Positions 1-9,301 of a stretch of 64,000 nt of DNA are shown in pieces. Below the pieces are notes generated by a model. The model was not told where the DNA came from and did not search any database. It was given only the letters and a program-made list of their open reading frames with translations. Source of the DNA: Flavobacteriaceae bacterium UBA5534. Lineage in GTDB: Bacteria > Bacteroidota > Bacteroidia > Flavobacteriales > Flavobacteriaceae. How positions within the stretch are numbered: the stretch's first letter is position 1; every line of letters begins with the position of its first letter. The stretch is taken from assembly GCA_002426015.1 (NCBI GenBank), contig DINS01000004.1, positions 8,001 to 72,000 on the forward strand, written 5' to 3'. The position numbers and the translations under genes are program-made.

Positions 1-3000
1 AAAGTAGATTTTGAAAACGAAATACTAACAAGTAACGAACCACTTAAAGGGACTTTAGATGTAAAATGGCTTCATGGAGCTGTTGCAAAAAACCTTAAAG
101 CTGAAATTAAGGCAAAATTCAGTACGTCTTATGCTGGATTTAAAAATTATAAAGATTACGAATTCACAGACCCAACTCGAAGTTTTTCGTCAGAAGAACT
201 TAATGTTTTTGAAGGAAAAGTAGATGAAAACGGAATCGCAAAAATCAATAACAAATTAGATATTGGCAAAAATGCGCCTGGACTACTAAACGTTCAGTTT
301 TTGGTACGTGCATTCGAAAATGGAGGCGACTTTTCTTTAGATGCATTTACTAAAACTTACGCTCCTTACGAGTCTTTTGTTGGGCTTCGTTCACCTAAAG
401 GGAATATGTATGGTTCGTTTTTTACAGATGAAAATCAAACCTTTGATATTGTAGTTGTAGATACTCAAGGCAAACCTGTAAAAAGAGATAATCTTGAAGT
501 TAAGGTGTATAAAGTAGAATGGCGTTGGTGGTGGAACTCTTCTTACGATAATTTATCAAGCTATGTGTCGAGCAATTATCACAGACCTTTTTTAGATAAA
601 AAAGTGAGTACTGATGCTAACGGAAAAGGAAAATTCACATTAAAAATCCCTGAAAATGAACGTGGTCGATACCTTATAAGAGTAAATGATCCAAAAAGTG
701 GTCATGCAACAGGTCGTACTGCATATTTTTATAAAAACTGGTATCAAACGTCACCTTCATCAGATAAAGAAGCTGCTAAAATGCTTGTCTTTGCTGCTGA
801 TAAAGAAAAATATAATGTAGGCCAAACAGCTAAAATTACGTTCCCATCTGGCACAGAAGGCAGAGCATTAATTAGTATTGAAAATGGTTCTGATGTTTTG
901 TCTCATAAATGGGTAAAAACCACAAAAGGAGAAACAACAGTTAATATTCCAATTACTGCCGAAATGGCTCCAAACGTATTTATTAATATTTCATTATTGC
1001 AACCTCATGCAACAACTGCTAATGATTTACCATTGCGTTTATATGGTGTTATTCCTATTCTTGTAGAAAATCCAGGCACAAAATTATCACCAGAAATTAA
1101 GATGCCTAGTAGTCTTCAACCTGAACAACAGTTTGAAGTTGTTGTATCTGAAAAAAACAAAAAAGCAATGACTTACACTATTGCTATGGTTGAAGAAGGC
1201 TTGTTAGATTTAACACGTTTTAAAACTCCAAATGCTTGGGATGCGTTTTATGCTCGTGAAGCTTTAGGCGTGAAAACTTGGGATGTTTTTGATGATGTTA
1301 TTGGAGCTTATTCTGGTAGTATAGACCAAGTATTTGCAATTGGTGGAGATGGAAGTGCAGCTGCAGGGAAAAACCAAAAAGCAAACCGATTCAAGCCAGT
1401 AGTAACATATTTAGGACCTTTTAAACTGGAAGCTGGAGCTAAAGCAACACACAAAATAAAAATGCCAAATTATATTGGTGCTGTTAGAACAATGATTGTT
1501 GCTGGTGATGCTAAAACTGAAGCTTATGGAAGTGTCGATAAATCTGTTGAGGTTAAAAAACCACTTATGGTCTTGGCAACCTTACCTCGTAAGTTAAGTC
1601 CAGGTGAAAAAGTAACACTTCCTGTTACTGTTTTCGCAATGGAACCTAATGTGAAAAATGTAAACATCAGCTTAAAATTAAGCAATGGAATTGAAGTTGT
1701 TGGTGATAGAAGTAAATCGCTAACCTTTGCAAGACCAGATGAGCAAATGGCATATTTTGAATTAGATGTTAGCAAAGCTAATGGGTTTAATACTGTTGAA
1801 GTAATTGCCACAGGGAATGGTGAAAAATCGACTTACAAAGTTGAGATTGATGTATACAATCCTAATCCAATCACATCAAAAGTATTAGAAAAAACAATGG
1901 AAGCTAATGCAAATGCTTCATTAGATTTTTCAACTTTTGGTGTTGTAGGAACCAATTCGGCAACTGTTGAATTTTCAACAATGCCACCAATGGATTTTTC
2001 AAGACGACTTCAGTATTTAGTACAATATCCTCATGGTTGTTTGGAGCAAACCACATCGAGTGTGTTCCCTCAATTATATTTAAACGATATTTTTGATTTG
2101 CCATATAAGAAGAAGCAAGAAATAAAATCGAATATCGAAAACGGAATAAAACGTTTGGGTAATTTTCAACATCCAAATGGTGGTATGAGTTATTGGATGG
2201 GTGAAAATACAGCCAATGACTGGAGTACAAGTTACGCAGGACATTTTATGATTGAAGCCGAGAAAAAAGGATTTGTATTGCCATTAACCTTTAAAAGCAA
2301 TTGGTTAAAATACCAAAAGCAAGCTGCTCAAGATTGGCGACCAAGCTATAAAACTTACAATTCCGATTTAGCACAAGCCTATCGTTTATATACATTGGCA
2401 TTGGCTGGAAATCCAGATTTGGCATCAATGAATCGCTTAAGAGAATTTAGTGAAATTTCAAATGAAGCCAAATGGCGACTCGCTGCCGCTTATGCTTTAG
2501 CAGGACAAAAAGAAGCCAGTAACAAAATATCGAGTACAGCAAACATCAATTTTACACCTCCAAAGTATAATTATTATACCTATGGTTCGGTTGATAGAAA
2601 CAGAGCAATGGCTTTAGAAACCATGATCCTGACTAAAAATTCTAAAATGCGAGAATTGGCGCAATACATTGCTAAAGATTTATCGAGCGACCAATGGATG
2701 AGCACACAAACTACGGCCTATAGTTTATTGGCAATGGCAAAAATGGTAGAAGCTAATGGAGGAAAGGCTATGAAGCTAACGTATACTTTTAATGGAAAAA
2801 CCGAAACTATCGATACCAAAAGTGCAATTGCACAACGAGAATTATCTGTAAAAGATGGAAGCAATTCATTTTCATTTAAAAACAATTTAGATAATGTTGT
2901 GTATGTACGTGTGCTTAATTCTGGGAAACTACCTTTAGGTCAAGAAATAGCAGAGCAACGAGGTTTAAGTGTTTCTGTCGAATATAAAGATTTAAAAGGC

Positions 3001-3381
3001 AATAAGATTGATATCAATAAACTGCAACAAGGACAAGATTTTGTAGCAACTGTAAAAGTGAGTAACCTCAAAGACGAAAACGTAAATGATGTGGCATTAA
3101 CACAAATATTCCCTTCAGGATGGGAAATTGTCAACACACGTTTTACCGATTTTGGAGACAATACTACTAGTCAAGCACGATTTACAGATATAAGAGATGA
3201 TAGAGTTAATTTTTATTTTGATTTGAATAGACGAGGACAATATGACACTAAAACCTTTAATGTTATGTTGAATGCTTCTTATTTAGGAACCTATTATTTA
3301 CCAGGAATTCAAGTAGAAGCCATGTATGATAATGAGTATTTGGTGCGTACTAAAGGACGTTGGGTTGAGGTAGAGAAATAA
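1..3381 (+). CDS. Alpha-2-macroglobulin family protein, 5' truncated by the window edge
   Basis: The frame is open from base 1, so the N-terminal part lies outside the window; 1126 residues are visible. It contains beta-sandwich macroglobulin domains, then a bacterial A2M region. The thioester motif CLEQ is at 2038-2049, in the context YPHGCLEQTTS, followed by an alpha-helical thioester (complement-like) domain and a C-terminal beta domain. Family knowledge: bacterial A2Ms are periplasmic, usually lipid-anchored protease traps whose Cys-Gln thioester cross-links attacking proteases, and they often sit beside pbpC. A PBP1C gene does lie 3 kb downstream here. The signal peptide or lipobox cannot be seen. 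The stop codon lies one base from the stop of the convergent gene. Family assignment is secure; the protease-trap role is inferred from the intact thioester. Confidence 0.9.
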   Translation, partial: KVDFENEILTSNEPLKGTLDVKWLHGAVAKNLKAEIKAKFSTSYAGFKNYKDYEFTDPTRSFSSEELNVFEGKVDENGIAKINNKLDIGKNAPGLLNVQFLVRAFENGGDFSLDAFTKTYAPYESFVGLRSPKGNMYGSFFTDENQTFDIVVVDTQGKPVKRDNLEVKVYKVEWRWWWNSSYDNLSSYVSSNYHRPFLDKKVSTDANGKGKFTLKIPENERGRYLIRVNDPKSGHATGRTAYFYKNWYQTSPSSDKEAAKMLVFAADKEKYNVGQTAKITFPSGTEGRALISIENGSDVLSHKWVKTTKGETTVNIPITAEMAPNVFINISLLQPHATTANDLPLRLYGVIPILVENPGTKLSPEIKMPSSLQPEQQFEVVVSEKNKKAMTYTIAMVEEGLLDLTRFKTPNAWDAFYAREALGVKTWDVFDDVIGAYSGSIDQVFAIGGDGSAAAGKNQKANRFKPVVTYLGPFKLEAGAKATHKIKMPNYIGAVRTMIVAGDAKTEAYGSVDKSVEVKKPLMVLATLPRKLSPGEKVTLPVTVFAMEPNVKNVNISLKLSNGIEVVGDRSKSLTFARPDEQMAYFELDVSKANGFNTVEVIATGNGEKSTYKVEIDVYNPNPITSKVLEKTMEANANASLDFSTFGVVGTNSATVEFSTMPPMDFSRRLQYLVQYPHGCLEQTTSSVFPQLYLNDIFDLPYKKKQEIKSNIENGIKRLGNFQHPNGGMSYWMGENTANDWSTSYAGHFMIEAEKKGFVLPLTFKSNWLKYQKQAAQDWRPSYKTYNSDLAQAYRLYTLALAGNPDLASMNRLREFSEISNEAKWRLAAAYALAGQKEASNKISSTANINFTPPKYNYYTYGSVDRNRAMALETMILTKNSKMRELAQYIAKDLSSDQWMSTQTTAYSLLAMAKMVEANGGKAMKLTYTFNGKTETIDTKSAIAQRELSVKDGSNSFSFKNNLDNVVYVRVLNSGKLPLGQEIAEQRGLSVSVEYKDLKGNKIDINKLQQGQDFVATVKVSNLKDENVNDVALTQIFPSGWEIVNTRFTDFGDNTTSQARFTDIRDDRVNFYFDLNRRGQYDTKTFNVMLNASYLGTYYLPGIQVEAMYDNEYLVRTKGRWVEVEK

Positions 3382-3382
3382 T

Positions 3383-5254
3383 CTACCTCTTCAACGTAAA
3401 ATGCCCTTTAAATTCTTGCCCATCAATATTAATAACATACCAATAATCGGAAGTTGGCAACGGTTGGTTTTTAAACGTACCATCCCAAGAAAATCTGGTG
3501 TTTTTTGATTTGATGAGCAATCGACCATAACGATCAAAAATATAGACTTCAGAATGATTATAGAACTCGATACCTTTTAAGTCAAAAGTATCATTTTCGG
3601 TATCGCCATTAGGCGTAAAAAATTTAGGAATCCAAAAGTGTAAGTAGTCTTCAGTTGTACTGCCACAACCATTTCGTTCCCTAACATAAACTGTATATAA
3701 TCCACCTTCAACATTAAAAAACGTCGGATTCAATTGATATATCAAACCATCTAAAGAATATTCAAAATCGCCTGTATTTTCAGTAGTTACGACAATGGCA
3801 TTCCCATCAGAGACAATAGATCCTATGATTGGGATTTCGCGCTGTGATACCATTATGTTTTTTGTGGACGAGCATCCTTCAGCATTGGTTACAGTAACCG
3901 AATAAAGTCCTGCTTCATTTACAGTAATCTGTGACGTTGTATCTCCTGTGCTCCATAAATAAGTGACGTTTTGAATGTTTGCATCTAACGTTATTGCACC
4001 ATTTTCGCAAAATGAAAGCTCCTCATCTTCAACAATAGGGCTAGCTCCGTAAGTAATGGATATGGCTGTTCTTGTGGGAGAGGCACAGTTACTATTAATG
4101 ACTTGCGATACAGCTTCGGCATAAAAAATTCCGGAAATAGGTGAAAAAAAAGAGGAGCTTTCGGCCAAAAGCAAATTGCCTCCTATTGGAGCATCGTACC
4201 AATTAATACTTGTATCAACGGCTTCCGCAACAGATATCGAATTTGTTTCGCCAGCACAATTGATGACATCACCATTACTTATAGGAGGCTCTGGTTGTTG
4301 TACAATAAAAACAACAAACCCTGCTGAAAATACAGCACATTGTGGATTATTTAGATTTACAATATCTTCAACAACTCTTACTCTATAATATTTGGTAGCA
4401 ACTACGTTATTGAGTGCCAGTGTTTGATTTGTAGCACCAGCTATATCAGTAAAAATGGAACCATTATCACTATCCTGCCACTGATAGTTATGGGAAGAGA
4501 ACACTGAAAAATCTGGAATCACTGTTAATGTGGTATTAAAAGGCGTATTAGATGAACAGGTTACAATATTATTCTCATTGTTATCATCAACAATCTCTAG
4601 ATTGTCGCCGCAGGCTTTAAACACAATATCATCAATGGCTAAATCATTGCCACAGCCTCCAATGCCATTATTGACCATTTTTAAAATAATAGATGTCTGA
4701 CCTGGCAATGTTTGAAACGTCAATCCGAATTGCTGCCAAACTGCTGTTGCTGTCGATGCAATATCTCCAGTATCTCCCGAAGCCAACAGATTGCTATCTG
4801 TAACATCCCAAATCTGAAACTTAACATTGATTGGGATTCCGTTCCCATTACATCCATTAATTGGCAAAAGATTTAACAACCATGAAGAGAATTCATAAGA
4901 TGTGTTTTCACAAAGCCCACTGATGGTCTGCCTGTAAAATTCGCCAGCTGTAAAATCTGCATTTACAATCAAACTTCTTCCGTTGGTATCGTCAGGAGTA
5001 TGGTCTAACGTATCATGCCACCCAAACCAATTGGTAGAGCTCGAAACCGTATAAAACCCATCATTTGGTGACGAATTTGCAAACGTATAGGTTGTCGTTC
5101 CAGGAGGTAAAGCCACATTGGTTGTTCCTGCTCCAAAGGTTTCTCTAATAATTGGATCGCCAGAATTTCCATTACAAAACCCAAGCTGTGCAAAAGCATT
5201 TGGAATACTTAAGCATAATAAAACAATCTGAATACTTTTTCTTAACAATTTCAC
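3383..5254 (-). CDS. Secreted protein with T9SS type B sorting domain
   Basis: 623 residues. A signal peptide of about 22 residues (hydrophobic IQIVLLCLSIPNAFA) is followed by a Cys-containing beta-rich N-terminal region, probably a carbohydrate-binding or jelly-roll fold, and then Ig-like segments. The last 83 or so residues form a gliding-motility-associated C-terminal domain with FFTPNGDTENDTF, YIFDRYGRLL, W-DGT, and a final GHFTLKR. That module directs export by the type IX secretion system through the type B route, which usually needs a PorP/SprF partner; one is encoded at 17167-18072. The binding target is unknown. The gene is convergent with the A2M gene and divergent from the DUF2071 gene, so it is probably a single-gene unit inserted in the A2M-PBP1C locus. 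Confidence 0.88.
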   Translation of the reverse strand: MKLLRKSIQIVLLCLSIPNAFAQLGFCNGNSGDPIIRETFGAGTTNVALPPGTTTYTFANSSPNDGFYTVSSSTNWFGWHDTLDHTPDDTNGRSLIVNADFTAGEFYRQTISGLCENTSYEFSSWLLNLLPINGCNGNGIPINVKFQIWDVTDSNLLASGDTGDIASTATAVWQQFGLTFQTLPGQTSIILKMVNNGIGGCGNDLAIDDIVFKACGDNLEIVDDNNENNIVTCSSNTPFNTTLTVIPDFSVFSSHNYQWQDSDNGSIFTDIAGATNQTLALNNVVATKYYRVRVVEDIVNLNNPQCAVFSAGFVVFIVQQPEPPISNGDVINCAGETNSISVAEAVDTSINWYDAPIGGNLLLAESSSFFSPISGIFYAEAVSQVINSNCASPTRTAISITYGASPIVEDEELSFCENGAITLDANIQNVTYLWSTGDTTSQITVNEAGLYSVTVTNAEGCSSTKNIMVSQREIPIIGSIVSDGNAIVVTTENTGDFEYSLDGLIYQLNPTFFNVEGGLYTVYVRERNGCGSTTEDYLHFWIPKFFTPNGDTENDTFDLKGIEFYNHSEVYIFDRYGRLLIKSKNTRFSWDGTFKNQPLPTSDYWYVINIDGQEFKGHFTLKR

Positions 5255-5365
5255 GTTTTAAAAATAAGCATTATACCTTAAAAACACTGGTAATGTTTTA
5301 TATTAGTAGAAAGAATTACTCGAAATTTTGAATGTAACCATTTTTCGTTAACTTAATTCTAAAAA

Positions 5366-6088
5366 ATGAGGGCTTCAGAAATATTAAATAAAACAAATCA
5401 TCGCGATTTTGAATACCCTAAACGTCCTTGGAAGTTTTATCAAGAATGGAATAAAGCAATTTTTTTACATTGGGAATTAGATGCCAAAACTGTTAGCCCA
5501 TTTATTCCAAAACATGTTGAATTGGATACAATAAATGATAAAGCTTGGGTGAGTTTGGTTGCTTTTGATATGAATCATATTGGCATTAGAAACATCCCTA
5601 AAATACCTCACATATCCGATTTTCACGAAATTAATATTAGAACTTATATTAAGTACAAAGGCAAACCAAGCGTCTATTTTTTAAGTATGGAAGGCAGTAA
5701 ACGGTCTTCCTGTAAGGTTTTAAAAGCAATATCCAAATTTCCGTATGAACGTTCCAAAATGAAACGAACAGATTTTAGTTATGAGTCTCATAATTCAATC
5801 TCAAATAATAGTTTAGAACTTATTTACAGATTACAAATTGAAGCCACAAAAAAAGACGCTACAGATATATGGCTGACAGAACGCTATGCTGTTTTTCAAG
5901 ATTATAAAAACAAACTTATTGAATATGATGTCCATCATATAGAATGGCCAATGCAACCCGTTTTAATAAAAAACCTAGAGTTAAATTATCCAAAATTTAA
6001 TCACCTTATTAACAACCAACCCAATAGAGTACACTATTCTGAAGGTGTAAAAGTGCTAACTTGGGACAAAAGAAAACACAAATTATGA
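5366..6088 (+). CDS. DUF2071 (YqjF-like) family protein
   Basis: 240 residues, soluble, no signal peptide. The N-terminal half has the DUF2071 pattern: W-HWELDAKTVSPFIP, a conserved WVSLVAFDM segment, then FHEINIRTYIKYKG and VYFLSMEG. The biochemical function of the family is not established; it is structurally related to acetoacetate decarboxylase-like folds. Its stop overlaps the next gene's ATG by ATGA, so the two are translationally coupled. The start ATG at 5366 follows a 111-base divergent spacer in which I see no clear promoter match. Confidence 0.8.
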   Translation: MRASEILNKTNHRDFEYPKRPWKFYQEWNKAIFLHWELDAKTVSPFIPKHVELDTINDKAWVSLVAFDMNHIGIRNIPKIPHISDFHEINIRTYIKYKGKPSVYFLSMEGSKRSSCKVLKAISKFPYERSKMKRTDFSYESHNSISNNSLELIYRLQIEATKKDATDIWLTERYAVFQDYKNKLIEYDVHHIEWPMQPVLIKNLELNYPKFNHLINNQPNRVHYSEGVKVLTWDKRKHKL

Positions 6089-6396
6089 CCTCTAATTTTG
6101 AGCCTTATTATGCTGTTATTTTTACTTCAAAACGAACTGAAGGCGATAATGGCTATGCAGAAATGTCACAGCTTATGGATAGTTTAGCCAAAAAGCAAAA
6201 AGGGTTTATAGGTGTTGATAGTGCTCGAAACGATATAGGAATTACTGTTAGCTATTGGAAAAATTTAGAAGCCATTAAAAATTGGAAACAACAAACAGAC
6301 CATTTAATGGCTCAAAAAAAAGGAAGGACAGATTGGTATAGTTGGTATAGTGTGAAGATTTGTAAAGTTGAACGCGAATATGAGTTTGGACATTGA
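6085..6396 (+). CDS. Antibiotic biosynthesis monooxygenase (ABM)-like dimeric ferredoxin-fold protein
   Basis: 103 residues from the ATG at 6085, which overlaps the upstream stop as ATGA; a longer reading from a TTG at 6061 is less likely. The sequence follows the ABM pattern: FEPYYAVIFTSKR, MDSLAKKQKGFIGVDSAR, ITVSYWKNLEAIKNWKQQTDH, and a terminal WYSVKICKVEREYEF. Members of this fold include heme-degrading and quinone-forming monooxygenases and many small proteins of unknown substrate. The gene sits between DUF2071 and PBP1C with overlapping stops and starts at both ends. Fold is confident; substrate is unknown. Confidence 0.8.
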   Translation: MTSNFEPYYAVIFTSKRTEGDNGYAEMSQLMDSLAKKQKGFIGVDSARNDIGITVSYWKNLEAIKNWKQQTDHLMAQKKGRTDWYSWYSVKICKVEREYEFGH

Positions 6397-8744
6397 AACG
6401 AATTATTAATTACATTAAACGCAACAAAATCAAATCTGCCATTGTATTTATACTTCTGGTAATTTACTATTTCTCATTGCCAAGGCAACTTTTTAAAGAC
6501 CCAACAGCAACTGTTATTACAAGTTCTAATAATGAATTGCTTGGTGCTATGATTGCTAAAGATGGTCAATGGCGATTTCCTCATAATGATAGTATTCCTG
6601 ACAAATTTAAAACTTGTATTATTCAGTTTGAAGACGAATATTTTTATAAGCATCCTGGTTTTAATCCTGTTTCAATATTTAAAGCGCTTCGTGATAATAT
6701 AAGTTCTGGAGATGTAAAACGTGGTGGTAGTACATTAACACAGCAAGTTGTTAGGTTATCAAGAAAAGGTCAATCACGAACCTATTTTGAAAAATTTAAA
6801 GAACTCATTTTGGCAACTCGATTAGAATTTAGAGCCTCAAAAGAAAAAATCTTGTCTTATTACAGTAGTAATGCACCTTTTGGAGGTAATGTTGTTGGTT
6901 TAGATGCCGCTTCGTGGCGTTATTTTAACAGAGATGCCAACGAGTTGTCTTGGGCAGAAAGCGCAACACTTGCAGTATTGCCAAATGCTCCAAGTCTTAT
7001 TTATCCTGGTAAAAATCAAGAACGACTATTAACCAAACGAAACACATTACTTAAAAAACTACTTCAAAATAAAATCATTGATTCCTTAACTTATGATTTG
7101 TCTATTGCTGAAGAACTACCTCAAAAGCCCTATGCATTGCCGCAAATTGCGCCTCATTTACTGCAAAAAGTAACACAATCATACTATGGAAAACGAATAA
7201 AAACAACGCTTAAAAAATCACTCCAAGAGCAAACCAACAGGATTGTGAGCAATCATTACAATCAATTAAGTCAGAATGAAATTTACAATATTGCTGTTTT
7301 AGTATTAGATGTAAAAACCAGAAACGTCTTGGCTTATGTAGGTAATTCACCAACAGATAATGAACATCAAAAGGATGTTGATGTGATTGATAAGCCCAGA
7401 AGCACAGGAAGTATTTTAAAACCTTTTTTGTATGCTGCTATGTTAGACGCTGGAGATATTCTGCCAAACACATTAGTCGCAGATGTGCCTTCACAATTTG
7501 GAAGTTATAACCCAGAAAATTTTGATAAAGAGTATGATGGCGCTGTTCCTGCAAGTAGAGCGTTATCACGTTCGTTAAATGTTCCTGCTGTGAGAATGTT
7601 GCAGGAGTTCGGGTTAGATCGTTTTCATCATTATTTAGAGGCTTTAAAACTCAAAGATTTAAAATACAATGCTAATCATTATGGTTTATCTCTTATTCTT
7701 GGAGGTGCAGAAAGTAACCTTTGGGATTTATGTAAAAGCTACGCGGCTTTGTCTTCTACTTTAAATCATTTTAATGATACATCAAGCGAGTATTTTACAA
7801 ACGAATTTTGTGAACCCACTTTTTTAGCTGATAATGATATCGATTTTGGTAAAAAAACTTCTGAAAAAACACTTTTTGATGCAGCATCAATTTATCTAAC
7901 TTATGAAAGTTTAAAAAATGTTAACAGACCTGAAGGTGATGAAAATTGGGAGTTTTTTGATAGTTCTAAACAAATTGCCTGGAAAACAGGTACTAGCTTT
8001 GGTTTTAGAGATGCTTGGGCAATAGGTACAACAAAAGATTTTGTGGTTGGAGTATGGGTTGGTAATGCAGATGGCGAAGGCAGACCAGGTTTAGTTGGAG
8101 TGCAAACAGCAGCCCCAATTTTATTTGATGTTTTTGATGTGTTGCCAAATAGTAATTGGTTTTCTAAACCATTTGATGAAATGCAGGAGGTAGATGTTTG
8201 TACCAAAAGTGGTTATAGAGCTTCTGTAAACTGTGAAGAAAAAGAGCAAAAATTTATTCAGTTAAGCGGATTAAAAACACAGCCTTGTCCTTATCATCTA
8301 TTAGTTCATTTGGATAGAAATGAGCAATATCAAGTGAATTCTTCTTGTGAAGATTTAGGGAATATTACTCATAAAACTTGGTTTGTATTACCACCATTAA
8401 TGGAATATTATTACAAGTCTAAAAATCCATTTTATAAGTCATTACCTCAATTTAGAAGTGATTGTTTAGGTGACAATGCCATTAGCATGCAGTTTATATA
8501 TCCAAAAGAAAATAATTCTATCTTTTTACCTAAAGATTTTGATGGAAAGCGAAACGAATTGATTTTAAAAATAGCACATTCTAAACCAGAAACTATTGTG
8601 TTTTGGTATATTGATGAAACTTTTATTGGGACTACAAAAGACATTCACGACATGGCAATTATTCCAAAACAAGGCAAACATTGGATTACTGTTGTTGATG
8701 AGTTTGGTAATGAAGCGAAGCGACAGATTGAGATTTCTCGATAA
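6393..8744 (+). CDS. pbpC: Penicillin-binding protein 1C, bifunctional glycosyltransferase/transpeptidase
   Basis: 783 residues. A short cytoplasmic N-terminus and one membrane helix (about residues 13-29) are followed by a GT51 glycosyltransferase domain with E80 in EDEYFYKHPGF and GGSTLTQQ at 111-118. The transpeptidase domain has the nucleophile motif S340-I-L-K343, S394-L-N396 and K531-T-G533. The C-terminus (about 700-783) resembles the PBP1C-specific BiPBP_C domain. It polymerises and cross-links peptidoglycan in the periplasm. The start is a TTG at 6393 overlapping the upstream TGA (TTGA); the next ATG lies after the membrane helix, so TTG is the sensible start. Neighbourhood with A2M matches the known yfhM-pbpC association in Proteobacteria. 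Confidence 0.93.
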   Translation: MKRIINYIKRNKIKSAIVFILLVIYYFSLPRQLFKDPTATVITSSNNELLGAMIAKDGQWRFPHNDSIPDKFKTCIIQFEDEYFYKHPGFNPVSIFKALRDNISSGDVKRGGSTLTQQVVRLSRKGQSRTYFEKFKELILATRLEFRASKEKILSYYSSNAPFGGNVVGLDAASWRYFNRDANELSWAESATLAVLPNAPSLIYPGKNQERLLTKRNTLLKKLLQNKIIDSLTYDLSIAEELPQKPYALPQIAPHLLQKVTQSYYGKRIKTTLKKSLQEQTNRIVSNHYNQLSQNEIYNIAVLVLDVKTRNVLAYVGNSPTDNEHQKDVDVIDKPRSTGSILKPFLYAAMLDAGDILPNTLVADVPSQFGSYNPENFDKEYDGAVPASRALSRSLNVPAVRMLQEFGLDRFHHYLEALKLKDLKYNANHYGLSLILGGAESNLWDLCKSYAALSSTLNHFNDTSSEYFTNEFCEPTFLADNDIDFGKKTSEKTLFDAASIYLTYESLKNVNRPEGDENWEFFDSSKQIAWKTGTSFGFRDAWAIGTTKDFVVGVWVGNADGEGRPGLVGVQTAAPILFDVFDVLPNSNWFSKPFDEMQEVDVCTKSGYRASVNCEEKEQKFIQLSGLKTQPCPYHLLVHLDRNEQYQVNSSCEDLGNITHKTWFVLPPLMEYYYKSKNPFYKSLPQFRSDCLGDNAISMQFIYPKENNSIFLPKDFDGKRNELILKIAHSKPETIVFWYIDETFIGTTKDIHDMAIIPKQGKHWITVVDEFGNEAKRQIEISR

Positions 8745-8770
8745 TTATAAAGTTGAACCTTTAAAATTAG

Positions 8771-8778
8771 TATTTTTG
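8771..8778 (+). promoter_or_regulatory. Possible -7 box TATTTTTG upstream of the small membrane protein gene
   Basis: The sequence TATTTTTG fits the Bacteroidota TAnnTTTG -7 element and lies 25 bases before the ATG at 8804. A TTG occurs only 15 bases upstream, shorter than the usual spacing, so only the -7 box supports this call. Confidence 0.35.
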
Positions 8779-8803
8779 TTCACTAACCTTTCAAATTTAT
8801 ATT

Positions 8804-9247
8804 ATGTACGATACAATTAAAATTTTACATTCTTATTGGGCTTATTTGGTGCTTTTGGTTTTAGTCCTTGCTACCTTCAATGCGTTAATTAAATTCTTCG
8901 GAAACAAAGAATTTCATGCCAAAGATTTCCGGATTTCATTGTTTACCTTGATAGTGTCTCACATTCAATTAATACTCGGGATTATTTTCTATTTTGTATC
9001 TGATTATTTTGGTTTGATTAGCGAATTAGGAATGGGAGAAGTCATGAAAAATGCAACCATGCGCTCTAATATTGTTGAGCATCCATTGACCATGATTCTT
9101 GCAATCGTCCTAATTACAATTGGGTACTCTAAACATAAAAAGAAACTGACCTCAAAGCCAAAATTTAAGATGATTGCTATTTTTTATACGTTAGCATTGA
9201 TTTTAATCTTGGCAAAGATTCCTTGGAACACTTGGTTGGCATTATAA
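8804..9247 (+). CDS. Four-helix membrane protein, possible cytochrome b-like
   Basis: 147 residues, almost all membrane: helices at about 12-31, 44-67, 95-112 and 123-142. Histidines H9 (LHSYW), one in SHIQL and one in VEHPL could be haem or metal ligands, which is why related Bacteroidota proteins are sometimes labelled cytochrome B. No other catalytic motif is visible. It lies 59 bases after pbpC and ends at a strong bidirectional terminator. Membrane location is clear; the haem role is only a suggestion. Confidence 0.65.
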   Translation: MYDTIKILHSYWAYLVLLVLVLATFNALIKFFGNKEFHAKDFRISLFTLIVSHIQLILGIIFYFVSDYFGLISELGMGEVMKNATMRSNIVEHPLTMILAIVLITIGYSKHKKKLTSKPKFKMIAIFYTLALILILAKIPWNTWLAL

Positions 9248-9250
9248 CCC

Positions 9251-9284
9251 AAAAAAGCGCAAACCATATGGTTTGCGCTTTTTT
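9251..9284. terminator. Bidirectional intrinsic terminator (34-base perfect palindrome)
   Basis: A perfect inverted repeat with 17-base arms (core GCGCAAACCAT/ATGGTTTGCGC) is bordered by A runs on the left and T runs on the right. It sits between the convergent genes ending at 9247 and 9302, so it can end transcription from both sides. Confidence 0.9.
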
Positions 9285-9301
9285 TATGTCTTTTGATATT
9301 C

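Noticed and set aside
1904..2230. 108-codon open frame antisense to the A2M thioester region
   Set aside because: Shadow of the conserved thioester domain; no family features.
6061..6084. TTG start 24 bases upstream for the ABM protein
   Set aside because: The ATG at 6085 overlaps the upstream stop as ATGA and places the ABM fold at the N-terminus as usual.
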